Origin: Allobaculum sp.
GTDB lineage: Bacteria > Bacillota_I > Bacilli_A > Erysipelotrichales > Erysipelotrichaceae
Direction: 5' to 3'
Assembly: GCA_014803815.1 (NCBI GenBank)
Contig: JAAVAY010000104.1
Coordinates: 1 to 6,212, forward strand
DNA: 6,212 bases
The translations under genes and the position numbers were made by a program. How positions within the stretch are numbered: position 1 is the first letter of the stretch; the number at the start of each line of letters is the position of its first letter. The notes beneath the pieces were generated by a model. The model was not told the origin of the DNA. It did no database searches and saw nothing but the letters and a program-made list of their open reading frames with translations. Positions 1 through 5,727 of this stretch are shown in pieces.

Positions 1-541
1 CATAGGGATTTTCCCAATCCAAATAATTGAGTTGCAATTGAACGATCTCAATTTCTGGATAAGTCGTCAAAATCTCTTCAAGAAGTTGGACAGAACCGTG
101 AAACGATAGCCCAACGTGACGAATATATCCTTCTTTTTTTAATTCAAAGGCGGTTTCGTACGCTCGAGACGCTTTGAACTTTGGATAACTCGTTTCCGAT
201 TGAGCATGCATTAAATAAAAATCAAAATAATCCACACCACAAATCGCAAGCTGTTTAAAAAAGAAAGGCCGAATGTCCTCTTGGCTTTTAAAATACGTGC
301 CCGTGAGCTTATCCGTCAAAATGTAATCTTCTCTTGGATAGCGACTGGAAAGACACGTCTTCACCGCTTTTTCGCTTTGACCATTGAGATATCCATGGGC
401 CGTATCAAAGTAGTTGAATCCAGCTTGTAAAAACAAATCCACCATTTCCTTGACTTGTCTTATATCCACTTGATCGCCTTTCATGGGCAAACGCATTAAA
501 CCAAATCCAAAGTTTTTATGAATTTCTGGAAATTGTTCCAT
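1..541 (-). CDS. Aldo/keto reductase, COG1453 type (N-terminal 180 codons; 3' end outside window)
   Basis: Read on the minus strand from the ATG at 541-539, the frame stays open to the left edge. It gives a (beta/alpha)8 aldo/keto reductase N-terminus starting MEQFPEIHKNFGFGLMRLPM. The catalytic tetrad is visible: Asp46 (YFDTA), Tyr51 (HGY), Lys78 (LTDKL) and His112 (YLMHA). The later stretches HVGLSFHGS (142-150) and VQLQLNYLDWENP are typical of COG1453 oxidoreductases, many of which carry a C-terminal 4Fe-4S ferredoxin-like domain; that part would lie outside the window and is not seen. Family members are NAD(P)H-linked cytoplasmic carbonyl reductases, and the substrate cannot be told. The start is set by AGGAG at 555-551, 9 nt before the ATG. 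The gene is divergent from fic with 313 bp between the starts. I found no convincing -35/-10 pair for it. Confidence 0.9.
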   Translation of the reverse strand, partial: MEQFPEIHKNFGFGLMRLPMKGDQVDIRQVKEMVDLFLQAGFNYFDTAHGYLNGQSEKAVKTCLSSRYPREDYILTDKLTGTYFKSQEDIRPFFFKQLAICGVDYFDFYLMHAQSETSYPKFKASRAYETAFELKKEGYIRHVGLSFHGSVQLLEEILTTYPEIEIVQLQLNYLDWENPY

Positions 542-609
542 TTTCTTTTTCTCCTGTAGATCAAGTTTTTTGATTATTCACGTTTTTAAGCGTGCTTTAT
601 CAGAAGGTA

Positions 610-634
610 TCTAGAGCAAGTGTACCGCTTTAGA
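610..634. promoter_or_regulatory. Imperfect inverted repeat, candidate operator
   Basis: The arms TCTAGAGC (610-617) and GCTTTAGA (627-634) match in 7 of 8 positions as a dyad around a 9-bp centre. It lies 69 bp upstream of the reductase start codon, in the divergent region. A dyad of this size would suit a dimeric repressor or a MerR-type regulator, but no regulator gene is in view and no matching promoter spacing was found. The call rests on symmetry only. Confidence 0.25.
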
Positions 635-701
635 AAGAGAAATTGGCTTGATCATGAAAACTTTAATCAAAATGCTTTACGGCTACCTTATAAAAGTACT
701 A

Positions 702-734
702 TGGCTTTCTCTTCTTTAAGACCAGTAAAAGCCA
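702..734 (+). other. Weak hairpin in the fic leader
   Basis: TGGCTTT (702-708) is complementary to AAAGCCA (728-734) with a 19-nt loop, a 7-bp stem. It precedes the terminator-like hairpin at 753-793 and would be part of the same leader if transcription starts upstream of about 700. On its own it is weak; it matters only as a possible element of an attenuator. Confidence 0.2.
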
Positions 735-752
735 AACGAATAAGAATAAAAA

Positions 753-793
753 AAGGGGAAACTTCGGCTCTTAAGTTTCTACCTTATTTTTTT
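753..793 (+). terminator. Terminator-like hairpin 60 nt upstream of fic (candidate attenuator or sRNA terminator)
   Basis: The segment 753-764 (AAGGGGAAACTT) pairs with 773-785, forming 12 base pairs including one G-U and one bulged A (781), around the 8-nt loop 765-772. The sequence then reads A followed by seven T (787-793). This is the layout of a Rho-independent terminator on the + strand. The reductase gene points the other way, so the only things it could end are a short RNA started within the divergent region, or the leader of fic itself. The stem is AT-rich in its upper half, which weakens it. Identity as an attenuator is inference. Confidence 0.45.
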
Positions 794-816
794 GAGACAA
801 ACAGAGGAAGTTCCCC
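755..816 (+). promoter_or_regulatory. Alternative pairing competing with the fic-leader terminator
   Basis: The segment GGGGAA (755-760) plus CTTC (762-765) is complementary to GAAGTTCCCC (807-816): ten base pairs with A761 bulged. It uses the same 5' arm as the terminator-like hairpin at 753-793, so the two folds exclude each other. The distal arm is made only after the T run, so this would act on RNA that has already passed the terminator, for example on stability or translation, rather than as a classic antiterminator. Function is inference. Confidence 0.3.
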
Positions 817-854
817 GTCATTGGTTTTCTTCTATCCATAGAGAGGGGTACTGA

Positions 855-3209
855 ATGACTCATCTGCCTTCCCCCGAAGATATCACCTTTGATCAGTGGG
901 AAGAAAACGAGGAAATAGATGAATTTAAAGAGCTCCAAGATTTTTTTAGTTCAGAAAGTGCTATTTTGAATCAACTTGCTGAACTCGATCTTGAAGACGA
1001 TGAAGAGGACGATTGGAATGATGTGGACGATTTAAAATGGTCCGATGAATTGGAAGACGATTGGAGTCTAGAGCCTAATATCGAAACAGACGATCCAATC
1101 ACTGAAGAAGACTTAGAGGAGTTGGATAAAATTGAGCTTTTTGACCATCAAGATCCACCCCTTAAGAAATCCTTTTCAAAGTCCAAAAGCAATTCTCCAA
1201 CAAGAAAAGTAAAAAAAGAAGAGTTTGACAAAAAACAAGAGGAGCCAACTTCCTCTTTAAAAATAAAACCCATCAATCATGAATCGAAGAACCCAATCAA
1301 AACCACTAGGACCGACTCTTGGATAGAAGAAAAGACTTCTATCCCTTCTTTTCAATCTAAAGTTTTTAATCCTGTTATGGTTCTTCCCACTTTGAATGTA
1401 TTGGATCCCGTTTTTTTGAAGGAATCGCTGACCCCTTTCGTTCAAAAACTTCAAAAACCTAAGGGAAAGCGAGGACGCAAAAAAGGTTCAACCCAAGCCA
1501 ATAAAGAATTGCGTCGCAAAGAACAAGGGATTGAACCGTCTCCTTTCAAAAAGCGCATCTTACCCGTGATGGCTGAGCCTTCTAAAGCGGCTAAAGCACT
1601 TTGGAAAAAGCCTGGCGAAATTACGCCTCAGGATTTGGAACTGGCCCATTTGTTGGGCATTCGACCAGGAGAAGCCTATTTATTTCGCCATAAACCTCAA
1701 CCTCGGATTGAGCCAGAACGCCATTTGGAATATGAAGATTTATTGCCGATCGACTCGGATGTGAAAGTACGGTTAGAAAAACCAAACGATCAATCTACCC
1801 AAAACTTTTATCGCTATCGGCATGCTACTGAAGTCTTCAACAGTCCAGAAGTGCTACGTCAATTGTTAGTAACACATGGTAAACTTTCCGAATTACGCGG
1901 GATGTTAAAAATCATTAAAAACCATGATCCATTTTTAAATATTATGACTTTGGTGGAAACGTCGTATACCACAAAGCTTGCTGGCACAATTGTCAGTTAT
2001 GATCATCTACTCAAAGAAATGAATACAGATACTGAAATGCCAGAATCCATTGAAGCCCTTGGAGTGCGCACAGCGATGGTGCGGGGGTTTGAACGCTTTA
2101 AAAAAGAGGAAAACAAAATTACGCTTGGTAACTGGGTAGAAATGAACGCTTGCATTGAGTTAGGCCTAAAGGGATTAGGAAAATATCCGTGGCAAGTGCG
2201 ACAAGCGACCGAAAAGATCTCCTCTTTTGCCTTTCCCGCAAATATTACGAAAGCTTTAAACAATATTGAAGCCTATGCCAATACCACGAATGAAACAGAT
2301 CCCGATCCTTTAATTAAATTAGCCTTATTCCACCACAGCATTGAGCGCATGCATCCCTTTCAAGATGGCAATGGGCGAACGGCAAGGGCGATTGCGCAAT
2401 TGTATTTGGTCGAAAAGCAATTGTTACCCGAGCCAATCTTTTGTATGTCGAAGTATTTTTATGAAACCCGCACAAAATACGCTGAATTAATGGAAAAACT
2501 CGATAATGATCCTACCTATTTAGGGGAGTATTTGTTGTATTACCTCAAAGGACTAGAAGAAACAAGTGAGTATGTGATTTCGGTGATTGAGCAAGTTCAG
2601 GAGGCCATGCATCAACTAGAAGAACGCTTAGAAAACACTCGCATGAAACGAATGCGCCATGCGATTACTGAGTTCTTATTCTCTTCTGTTTATACGGTAC
2701 TCGAACCCTTTACTGAATCTCTTTGGGTATCTCGGGGAACCGCCTTTAAATATTTAAAGGTTTTAATTTCTGTAGGGGCGTTGAGCTATGTGCGCTATGG
2801 TCAATTTGTCATTTACAAAAATCGCGCTATGTTGCCCATTCTAGGTATGCGAGAAGATGGGTTCACGGCGATTTCCCAAAAATACCAAGGCAAAAACCAA
2901 CAAAAGAGAGATCAAATTGAACAAAAGAATCTTGAACATTCGCAAACGCAGCCCAAGCGCAAGCGGGGGCGACCACGCAAAAACCCTCTTCCTTCTTTAA
3001 ATACCCAAGCCCTTCTTACCAAACAAGAGATTATCAGTGAGGCGGATAGGCCGATTCATACCCACACTACAAGCCAAGTGAAAACAATAGCCAATCCATC
3101 CACTTCATCAGCTACCATTCAGGCTTTACAACAGAAAATGCAAGAATCCAAAAACACCCAAGAAGAATCCACTTTTGATTTGTTCTCCTCTAAAAAGAAA
3201 GTCAAATAG
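855..3209 (+). CDS. Large Fic-domain protein (putative AMP-transferase) with acidic N-tail and AT-hook-like C-tail
   Basis: 784 aa; start ATG 855 has GAGG 8 nt upstream. Visible order: strongly acidic N-terminus (about 1-100); Ser/Lys-rich linker; basic cluster KGKRGRKKG (203-211); Fic N-terminal helical region (about 330-385); Fic core with HPFQDGNGRTAR (500-511); winged-helix-like segment (about 600-656); low-complexity tail with KRKRGRPRK (701-709, an AT-hook-like RGRP core) and a lysine-rich end. Fic enzymes usually move AMP from ATP to a hydroxyl of a target protein; His500 would be the base, Asp504 holds Mg2+, and Asn506, Arg508 and Arg511 bind ATP phosphates, all present. Family members with this N-terminal region normally carry an inhibitory SSxIEG motif; here it reads TTKLAG (372-377), so the inhibitory Glu is Ala376. 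Typical relatives are about 350-400 aa, so roughly half of this protein is extra tail. No signal peptide or membrane segment is seen. No small antitoxin gene lies beside it. Target unknown. Confidence 0.88.
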   Translation: MTHLPSPEDITFDQWEENEEIDEFKELQDFFSSESAILNQLAELDLEDDEEDDWNDVDDLKWSDELEDDWSLEPNIETDDPITEEDLEELDKIELFDHQDPPLKKSFSKSKSNSPTRKVKKEEFDKKQEEPTSSLKIKPINHESKNPIKTTRTDSWIEEKTSIPSFQSKVFNPVMVLPTLNVLDPVFLKESLTPFVQKLQKPKGKRGRKKGSTQANKELRRKEQGIEPSPFKKRILPVMAEPSKAAKALWKKPGEITPQDLELAHLLGIRPGEAYLFRHKPQPRIEPERHLEYEDLLPIDSDVKVRLEKPNDQSTQNFYRYRHATEVFNSPEVLRQLLVTHGKLSELRGMLKIIKNHDPFLNIMTLVETSYTTKLAGTIVSYDHLLKEMNTDTEMPESIEALGVRTAMVRGFERFKKEENKITLGNWVEMNACIELGLKGLGKYPWQVRQATEKISSFAFPANITKALNNIEAYANTTNETDPDPLIKLALFHHSIERMHPFQDGNGRTARAIAQLYLVEKQLLPEPIFCMSKYFYETRTKYAELMEKLDNDPTYLGEYLLYYLKGLEETSEYVISVIEQVQEAMHQLEERLENTRMKRMRHAITEFLFSSVYTVLEPFTESLWVSRGTAFKYLKVLISVGALSYVRYGQFVIYKNRAMLPILGMREDGFTAISQKYQGKNQQKRDQIEQKNLEHSQTQPKRKRGRPRKNPLPSLNTQALLTKQEIISEADRPIHTHTTSQVKTIANPSTSSATIQALQQKMQESKNTQEESTFDLFSSKKKVK
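2743..2760. repeat. Perfect 18-bp palindrome inside fic
   Basis: CCTTTAAATATTTAAAGG is a perfect palindrome, coding for part of AFKYLK (residues 630-635) in the presumed recognition helix of the winged-helix segment. The AT-rich composition makes chance occurrence more likely than the length suggests. It could be a DNA-binding site, but the simpler reading is codon coincidence. Confidence 0.3.
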
Positions 3210-3274
3210 AGAAGATAGCAGACTTAGGTTTTTGCCTCTAATTTTCTTTCTCAGTCGCGTACAATACCTCAAAG

Positions 3275-3299
3275 AAGGCTTGTTTTCGTGCCTTATAAT
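3275..3299 (+). promoter_or_regulatory. Candidate mntP promoter: perfect -10 overlapped by an inverted repeat
   Basis: TATAAT at 3294-3299 is a perfect -10 box, 25 nt before the mntP ATG, which would give a very short leader. No TTGACA-like -35 lies 15-19 nt upstream. Instead, AAGGC (3275-3279) and GCCTT (3290-3294) form an inverted repeat with a 10-bp centre that occupies the space of the -35/-10 spacer and touches the -10. A poor -35 plus a dyad in the spacer would fit a regulated promoter, for example one controlled by a metal sensor such as MntR, but I cannot match the dyad to a known MntR site. Another -10-like hexamer, TACAAT, lies at 3260-3265. Confidence 0.4.
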
Positions 3300-3324
3300 C
3301 CATTTGGAAAGAAGGAAAAACAGT

Positions 3325-3912
3325 ATGTCATGGATAGCCATATTGCTTCTTGGCATAGGATTAGCTATGGACGCTTTTGCGGTATCGATTTGTAAAGGCT
3401 TAGCTCTGCGTCATGTGGCTTGGAAAGAATGTTTGAAAGCGGCTCTTTGGTTTGGAATTTTTCAAGGTTTAATGCCTGCTCTTGGATATATTTTTGGAAA
3501 TCGGTGGGCTGGATACATTGAAGCCTTTTCAAGTTGGATCGGGTTTATTTTATTAGCTCTTATCGGCGGAAATATGGTTCGTGAATCGCTGAGCGAAGAG
3601 GAAGAGACTGATGGTTCCATGGACTTCAAAAGCATGTTGCTTTTAGCGATCGCGACTTCTATTGATGCTTTAGCTGTGGGCCTAGCTTTTTCAGTGGTTC
3701 CTGTCAAACTGATTGGCTCGTGGACTCGCTTTGCTAATACCATGTTGGCTTGTCTTATTATTTGTCTTGAAACTAGCTTTCTTTCCGCGATTGGAATTAA
3801 AGTGGGAGCCATATTTGGGTCTCGCTTTGAAAAGAAAGCGGAAATGGCTGGTGGAATCATTTTAATTTTGATTGGATTACAAATTATTCTTTCCCATTAC
3901 GAAATTTTTTAA
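3325..3912 (+). CDS. mntP: Manganese efflux pump MntP
   Basis: 195 aa, close to the 188 aa of E. coli MntP, a Mn2+ exporter of the inner membrane that protects against manganese overload. The sequence shows the two-fold repeat of the family: GLAMDAFAVSICKG near the start (Asp16) and ATSIDALAVGLAFS in the second half (Asp114), both hydrophobic with a buried acidic residue. A short acidic cytoplasmic loop (EEEET, about 91-95) joins the halves. The end KKAEMAGGIILILIGLQIILSH is typical. About six membrane segments are expected. The frame is open 50 codons further upstream, but the ATG at 3325 is chosen because AAGGA (3312-3316) lies 8 nt before it, the upstream codons overlap the fic end, and only this start gives the family's normal N-terminus. 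No yybP-ykoY-like riboswitch is evident in the 115-nt gap after fic. A terminator follows directly. Confidence 0.95.
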   Translation: MSWIAILLLGIGLAMDAFAVSICKGLALRHVAWKECLKAALWFGIFQGLMPALGYIFGNRWAGYIEAFSSWIGFILLALIGGNMVRESLSEEEETDGSMDFKSMLLLAIATSIDALAVGLAFSVVPVKLIGSWTRFANTMLACLIICLETSFLSAIGIKVGAIFGSRFEKKAEMAGGIILILIGLQIILSHYEIF

Positions 3913-3917
3913 GCTTG

Positions 3918-3945
3918 CTCCTCTTGTAAAAAGAGGAGTTTTTTT
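3918..3945 (+). terminator. Rho-independent terminator of mntP
   Basis: CTCCTCTT (3918-3925) and AAGAGGAG (3931-3938) form a perfect 8-bp stem with the loop GTAAA, followed by seven T (3939-3945). It begins 6 nt after the mntP stop codon and separates mntP from glpK. Confidence 0.92.
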
Positions 3946-3983
3946 AGAGAGTCTGATCAATTAGGTCATAATAATAAAGAGAT

Positions 3984-4011
3984 TTGACTTTGGAATTAGG
4001 CTCTAAAAAAT
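3984..4011 (+). promoter_or_regulatory. Possible glpK promoter (weak)
   Basis: TTGACT (3984-3989) matches the -35 consensus at five of six positions. At 16-bp spacing the -10 would be AAAAAT (4006-4011), four of six. It sits just after the mntP terminator, where a promoter is needed. It would give a leader of about 160 nt before glpK. I see no clear cre site for CcpA. Confidence 0.3.
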
Positions 4012-4012
4012 T

Positions 4013-4180
4013 TTGGAAGAATTTTATCCCAAAAAGGAGATAGAAATATCGAGAAAAAAAGTAAAAAGCCTAGAGGGAAGGAAATTAGCTAGAAAGGCTA
4101 AGGAATATTTTAGAAGGGAGAGAGCGGATTTTCCTTTCATGAGTGAAATCACTAGAGGTCCAATCCGCGATAAAATATGA
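4013..4180 (+). CDS. Possible small ORF ending in an ATGA overlap with glpK
   Basis: A frame opens after a TAA at 4004-4006 and runs to TGA at 4178-4180, so its stop shares bases with the glpK ATG (4177-4179). From the TTG at 4013 it codes 55 residues, basic and charged, ending RGPIRDKI. TTG has no good ribosome site. A good one, AAGGAG (4034-4039), sits 6 nt before an ATA codon at 4046, which would give 44 residues but is a rare start. An internal ATG at 4139 would give only 13 residues. I do not recognise the peptide, and purine-rich DNA gives Lys/Arg/Glu codons by itself, so it may be chance. In its favour, glpK has no ribosome site of its own, and translation of this frame could deliver ribosomes to it. 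Confidence 0.25.
   Translation: MEEFYPKKEIEISRKKVKSLEGRKLARKAKEYFRRERADFPFMSEITRGPIRDKI
4067..4101 (+). other. Competing hairpins in the glpK leader
   Basis: TTAGC (4085-4089) pairs with GCTAA (4097-4101) over a 7-nt loop. The same 3' side, AGGCT (4095-4099), can instead pair with AGCCT (4067-4071). The two folds exclude each other. Stems are only 5 bp and no T run follows, so this is not a terminator; any regulatory role is inference. Confidence 0.2.
4124..4168 (+). promoter_or_regulatory. Stem-loop directly upstream of the glpK start
   Basis: GCGGATT (4124-4130) is perfectly complementary to AATCCGC (4162-4168), enclosing 31 nt. Within the loop a smaller stem TTTCA/TGAAA (4135-4139 and 4144-4148, loop TGAG) can form, and the only purine-rich ribosome-site-like element near glpK, GAGG (4155-4158), lies in the single-stranded remainder. 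The stem ends 8 nt before the glpK ATG. It could control initiation, but no known riboswitch class was recognised. Confidence 0.35.
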
Positions 4181-5676
4181 ATTCTACACAATATATTTTG
4201 GCCATTGACCATGGAACCACTTCCACGCGGGCCATTCTCTTTGACCATGAATTTCAAATTCAAGCGCTCGCTCAAAAGGAAGGGAAACTAGAATACCCTG
4301 CTCCTGGATGGGTAGAACAAGATGCCATGGCGATTTGGCTCGATACGATGTCTGTTTTAGCCGATGTTATCAATCAAGCCGATATTTCCCTTAATCAAGT
4401 GCGAGGAATTGGGATTTCTAATCAACGTGAAACCACTGTGCTTTGGGATCGGCATACTGGTTTACCCATTTATAAAGCGATTGTTTGGCAATCGAGACAA
4501 AGTACGGACATTTGCGAGCAATGGAAAGCAAAGGGTCTTGAGCCACTTGTTCATGATAAGACGGGCTTACGCATTGATCCTTATTTTTCGGCTTCCAAAA
4601 TTGCATGGATTTTAGACAATGTCCCTCATGCACGCGAAAAAGCTGAACGAGGTGATCTTTTATTTGGCACGATGGATAGCTGGCTTGTATGGAAATTAAC
4701 GGGTGGGGAACGCCACATCACTGATGCTTCCAATGCGTCTAGAACTCTCTTGTGTGACATCAAAACATTAAAATGGGACGATGAACTTTTAGAAGCAATG
4801 AATATTCCCAAGGCGATTTTGCCCCAAATTGTTTCGAGTTCGGAAATTTATGGCAACACCATTCCGTATGCTTTTTTTGGGGCGGAAGTGCCTATTGCTT
4901 CGATGATTGGGGACCAACAAGCTGCGCTGTTTGGTCAATTATGTTTGGAAAAGGGAATGGCTAAAAACACCTATGGGACTGGTGGCTTTCTTTTGATGAA
5001 TACAGGAAATGAGATTGTGCGCTCAAATCAAGGCTTACTTTCTACCATTGCTTGGAAAATTGGCGATGAGGTCACCTATGCCTTAGAAGGATCTATTTTT
5101 GTCTCGGGTTCACTTTTAAAATGGATGCGCGATGAACTTCATATCATTGACCATGTAGCCAATACGGCCACAATGGCCGATCGGGCAGGAACGAGTGGTG
5201 GAGTTTATATTGTTCCTGCATTTGTTGGATTAGGTGCCCCCTATTGGAATCCTAAAGCGAAAGCATCTATTGTTGGGTTATCGTTTGGCACTGGAAACGA
5301 TCAACTGGTTCGTGCCGCTTTAGAAAGTATGGCTTTTCAAGCTCATGATGTTTTGGAAGCGATGCAAGCTGATGCCAATACCCCTATTCAAGTGTTAAAA
5401 GTGGATGGTGGTGCAGCTGCTAATGATTTTTTATTGCAATTTCAAGCCGATTTGTGTCGGAAAGAAGTGGATCGTTTTAAAACCAATGAATTGACTGCGC
5501 TCGGAGCCGCTTTTTTAGCAGGCTTAGCCACGGATTTTTGGAAAAAAGAAGACTTAAAGCTTGAACTCGAACGGGCTTTTCTTCCTCTTCGAAATGAAAA
5601 AGATATGGAAAAAGCCTATAAAGGGTGGAAAAAAGCGATAGAGGCCTGTCAAGTATTTGAAAGCCAAGAGGAATGA
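4177..5676 (+). CDS. glpK: Glycerol kinase
   Basis: 499 aa, normal length for the family. It phosphorylates glycerol with ATP to sn-glycerol 3-phosphate in the cytoplasm. FGGY-kinase features: ATP-phosphate loop DHGTTSTR (11-18); glycerol-binding Arg84-Glu85 (SNQRETT), Trp104, Tyr136 (DPYFSASK) and Asp246-Gln247 (IGDQQAALFGQ); TYGTGGF (265-271); and the adenosine site region VDGGAAANDFL (409-419). In many Gram-positive glycerol kinases the loop YHF(F/Y)G before the Asp-Gln pair carries a His phosphorylated by HPr, which activates the enzyme; here it reads YAFFG with Ala232. The start is fixed by the stop TAA at 4171-4173 in the same frame and by the short distance to the DHGTT loop. No Shine-Dalgarno motif lies at normal distance (nearest GAGG is 18 nt upstream). 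No glpF or glpD is adjacent in this window. A terminator follows at 5728. Confidence 0.97.
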   Translation: MNSTQYILAIDHGTTSTRAILFDHEFQIQALAQKEGKLEYPAPGWVEQDAMAIWLDTMSVLADVINQADISLNQVRGIGISNQRETTVLWDRHTGLPIYKAIVWQSRQSTDICEQWKAKGLEPLVHDKTGLRIDPYFSASKIAWILDNVPHAREKAERGDLLFGTMDSWLVWKLTGGERHITDASNASRTLLCDIKTLKWDDELLEAMNIPKAILPQIVSSSEIYGNTIPYAFFGAEVPIASMIGDQQAALFGQLCLEKGMAKNTYGTGGFLLMNTGNEIVRSNQGLLSTIAWKIGDEVTYALEGSIFVSGSLLKWMRDELHIIDHVANTATMADRAGTSGGVYIVPAFVGLGAPYWNPKAKASIVGLSFGTGNDQLVRAALESMAFQAHDVLEAMQADANTPIQVLKVDGGAAANDFLLQFQADLCRKEVDRFKTNELTALGAAFLAGLATDFWKKEDLKLELERAFLPLRNEKDMEKAYKGWKKAIEACQVFESQEE

Positions 5677-5727
5677 TGACAATTTTTCTAAATTGGCTCG
5701 CGAATCTCACCTTTTTTTAAGAAAATT

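Larger units (their letters stand above)
542..854. other. Divergent intergenic region between the reductase and fic genes
   Basis: This 313-bp gap holds no gene I can support. It contains the reductase ribosome site (551-555, minus strand), an imperfect 25-bp inverted repeat (610-634), a weak hairpin (702-734), a terminator-like hairpin with T7 (753-793), an alternative long-range pairing (755-816) and the fic ribosome site (GAGG at 843-846). The 9-mer CTACCTTAT occurs twice, at 683-691 and 779-787. Possible -10 elements on the + strand are TATAAA (689-694) and TACTAT (697-702), but neither has a good -35 at proper spacing, so no promoter is called. Confidence 0.6.

Noticed and set aside
766..785. 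AAGTTTCTACC, resembling the conserved core of purine riboswitches
   Set aside because: The other required parts (P2 with its loop, P3, and the conserved loop contacts) are missing; the bases are better explained as the 3' arm of the terminator-like hairpin.
620..841. 73-codon GTG-started frame upstream of fic
   Set aside because: It has no ribosome site, no recognisable protein pattern, and it runs through the terminator-like hairpin and long-range pairing, so it is most likely chance.
2003..2263. 86-codon minus-strand frame inside fic, considered as an antitoxin-like gene
   Set aside because: It is fully antisense to the Fic coding region, and lacks the inhibitory motif of FicA/VbhA-type antitoxins.
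3175..3324. Longer mntP start 50 codons upstream
   Set aside because: It overlaps the end of fic, lacks a ribosome site, and adds a tail that MntP proteins do not have; ATG 3325 has a good ribosome site.
3462..3860. 132-codon minus-strand frame inside mntP
   Set aside because: It lies wholly antisense to a well-supported gene and shows no family features.
4157..4170. GGTCCAATCCGCG, faintly like the T-box sequence GGTGGNACCGCG
   Set aside because: Only part of the motif matches, no specifier stem or following terminator is seen, and the downstream gene is not an amino-acid gene.
4024..4275. 83-codon minus-strand frame over the glpK leader and start
   Set aside because: It is antisense to the glpK N-terminus, and has no ribosome site or family pattern.
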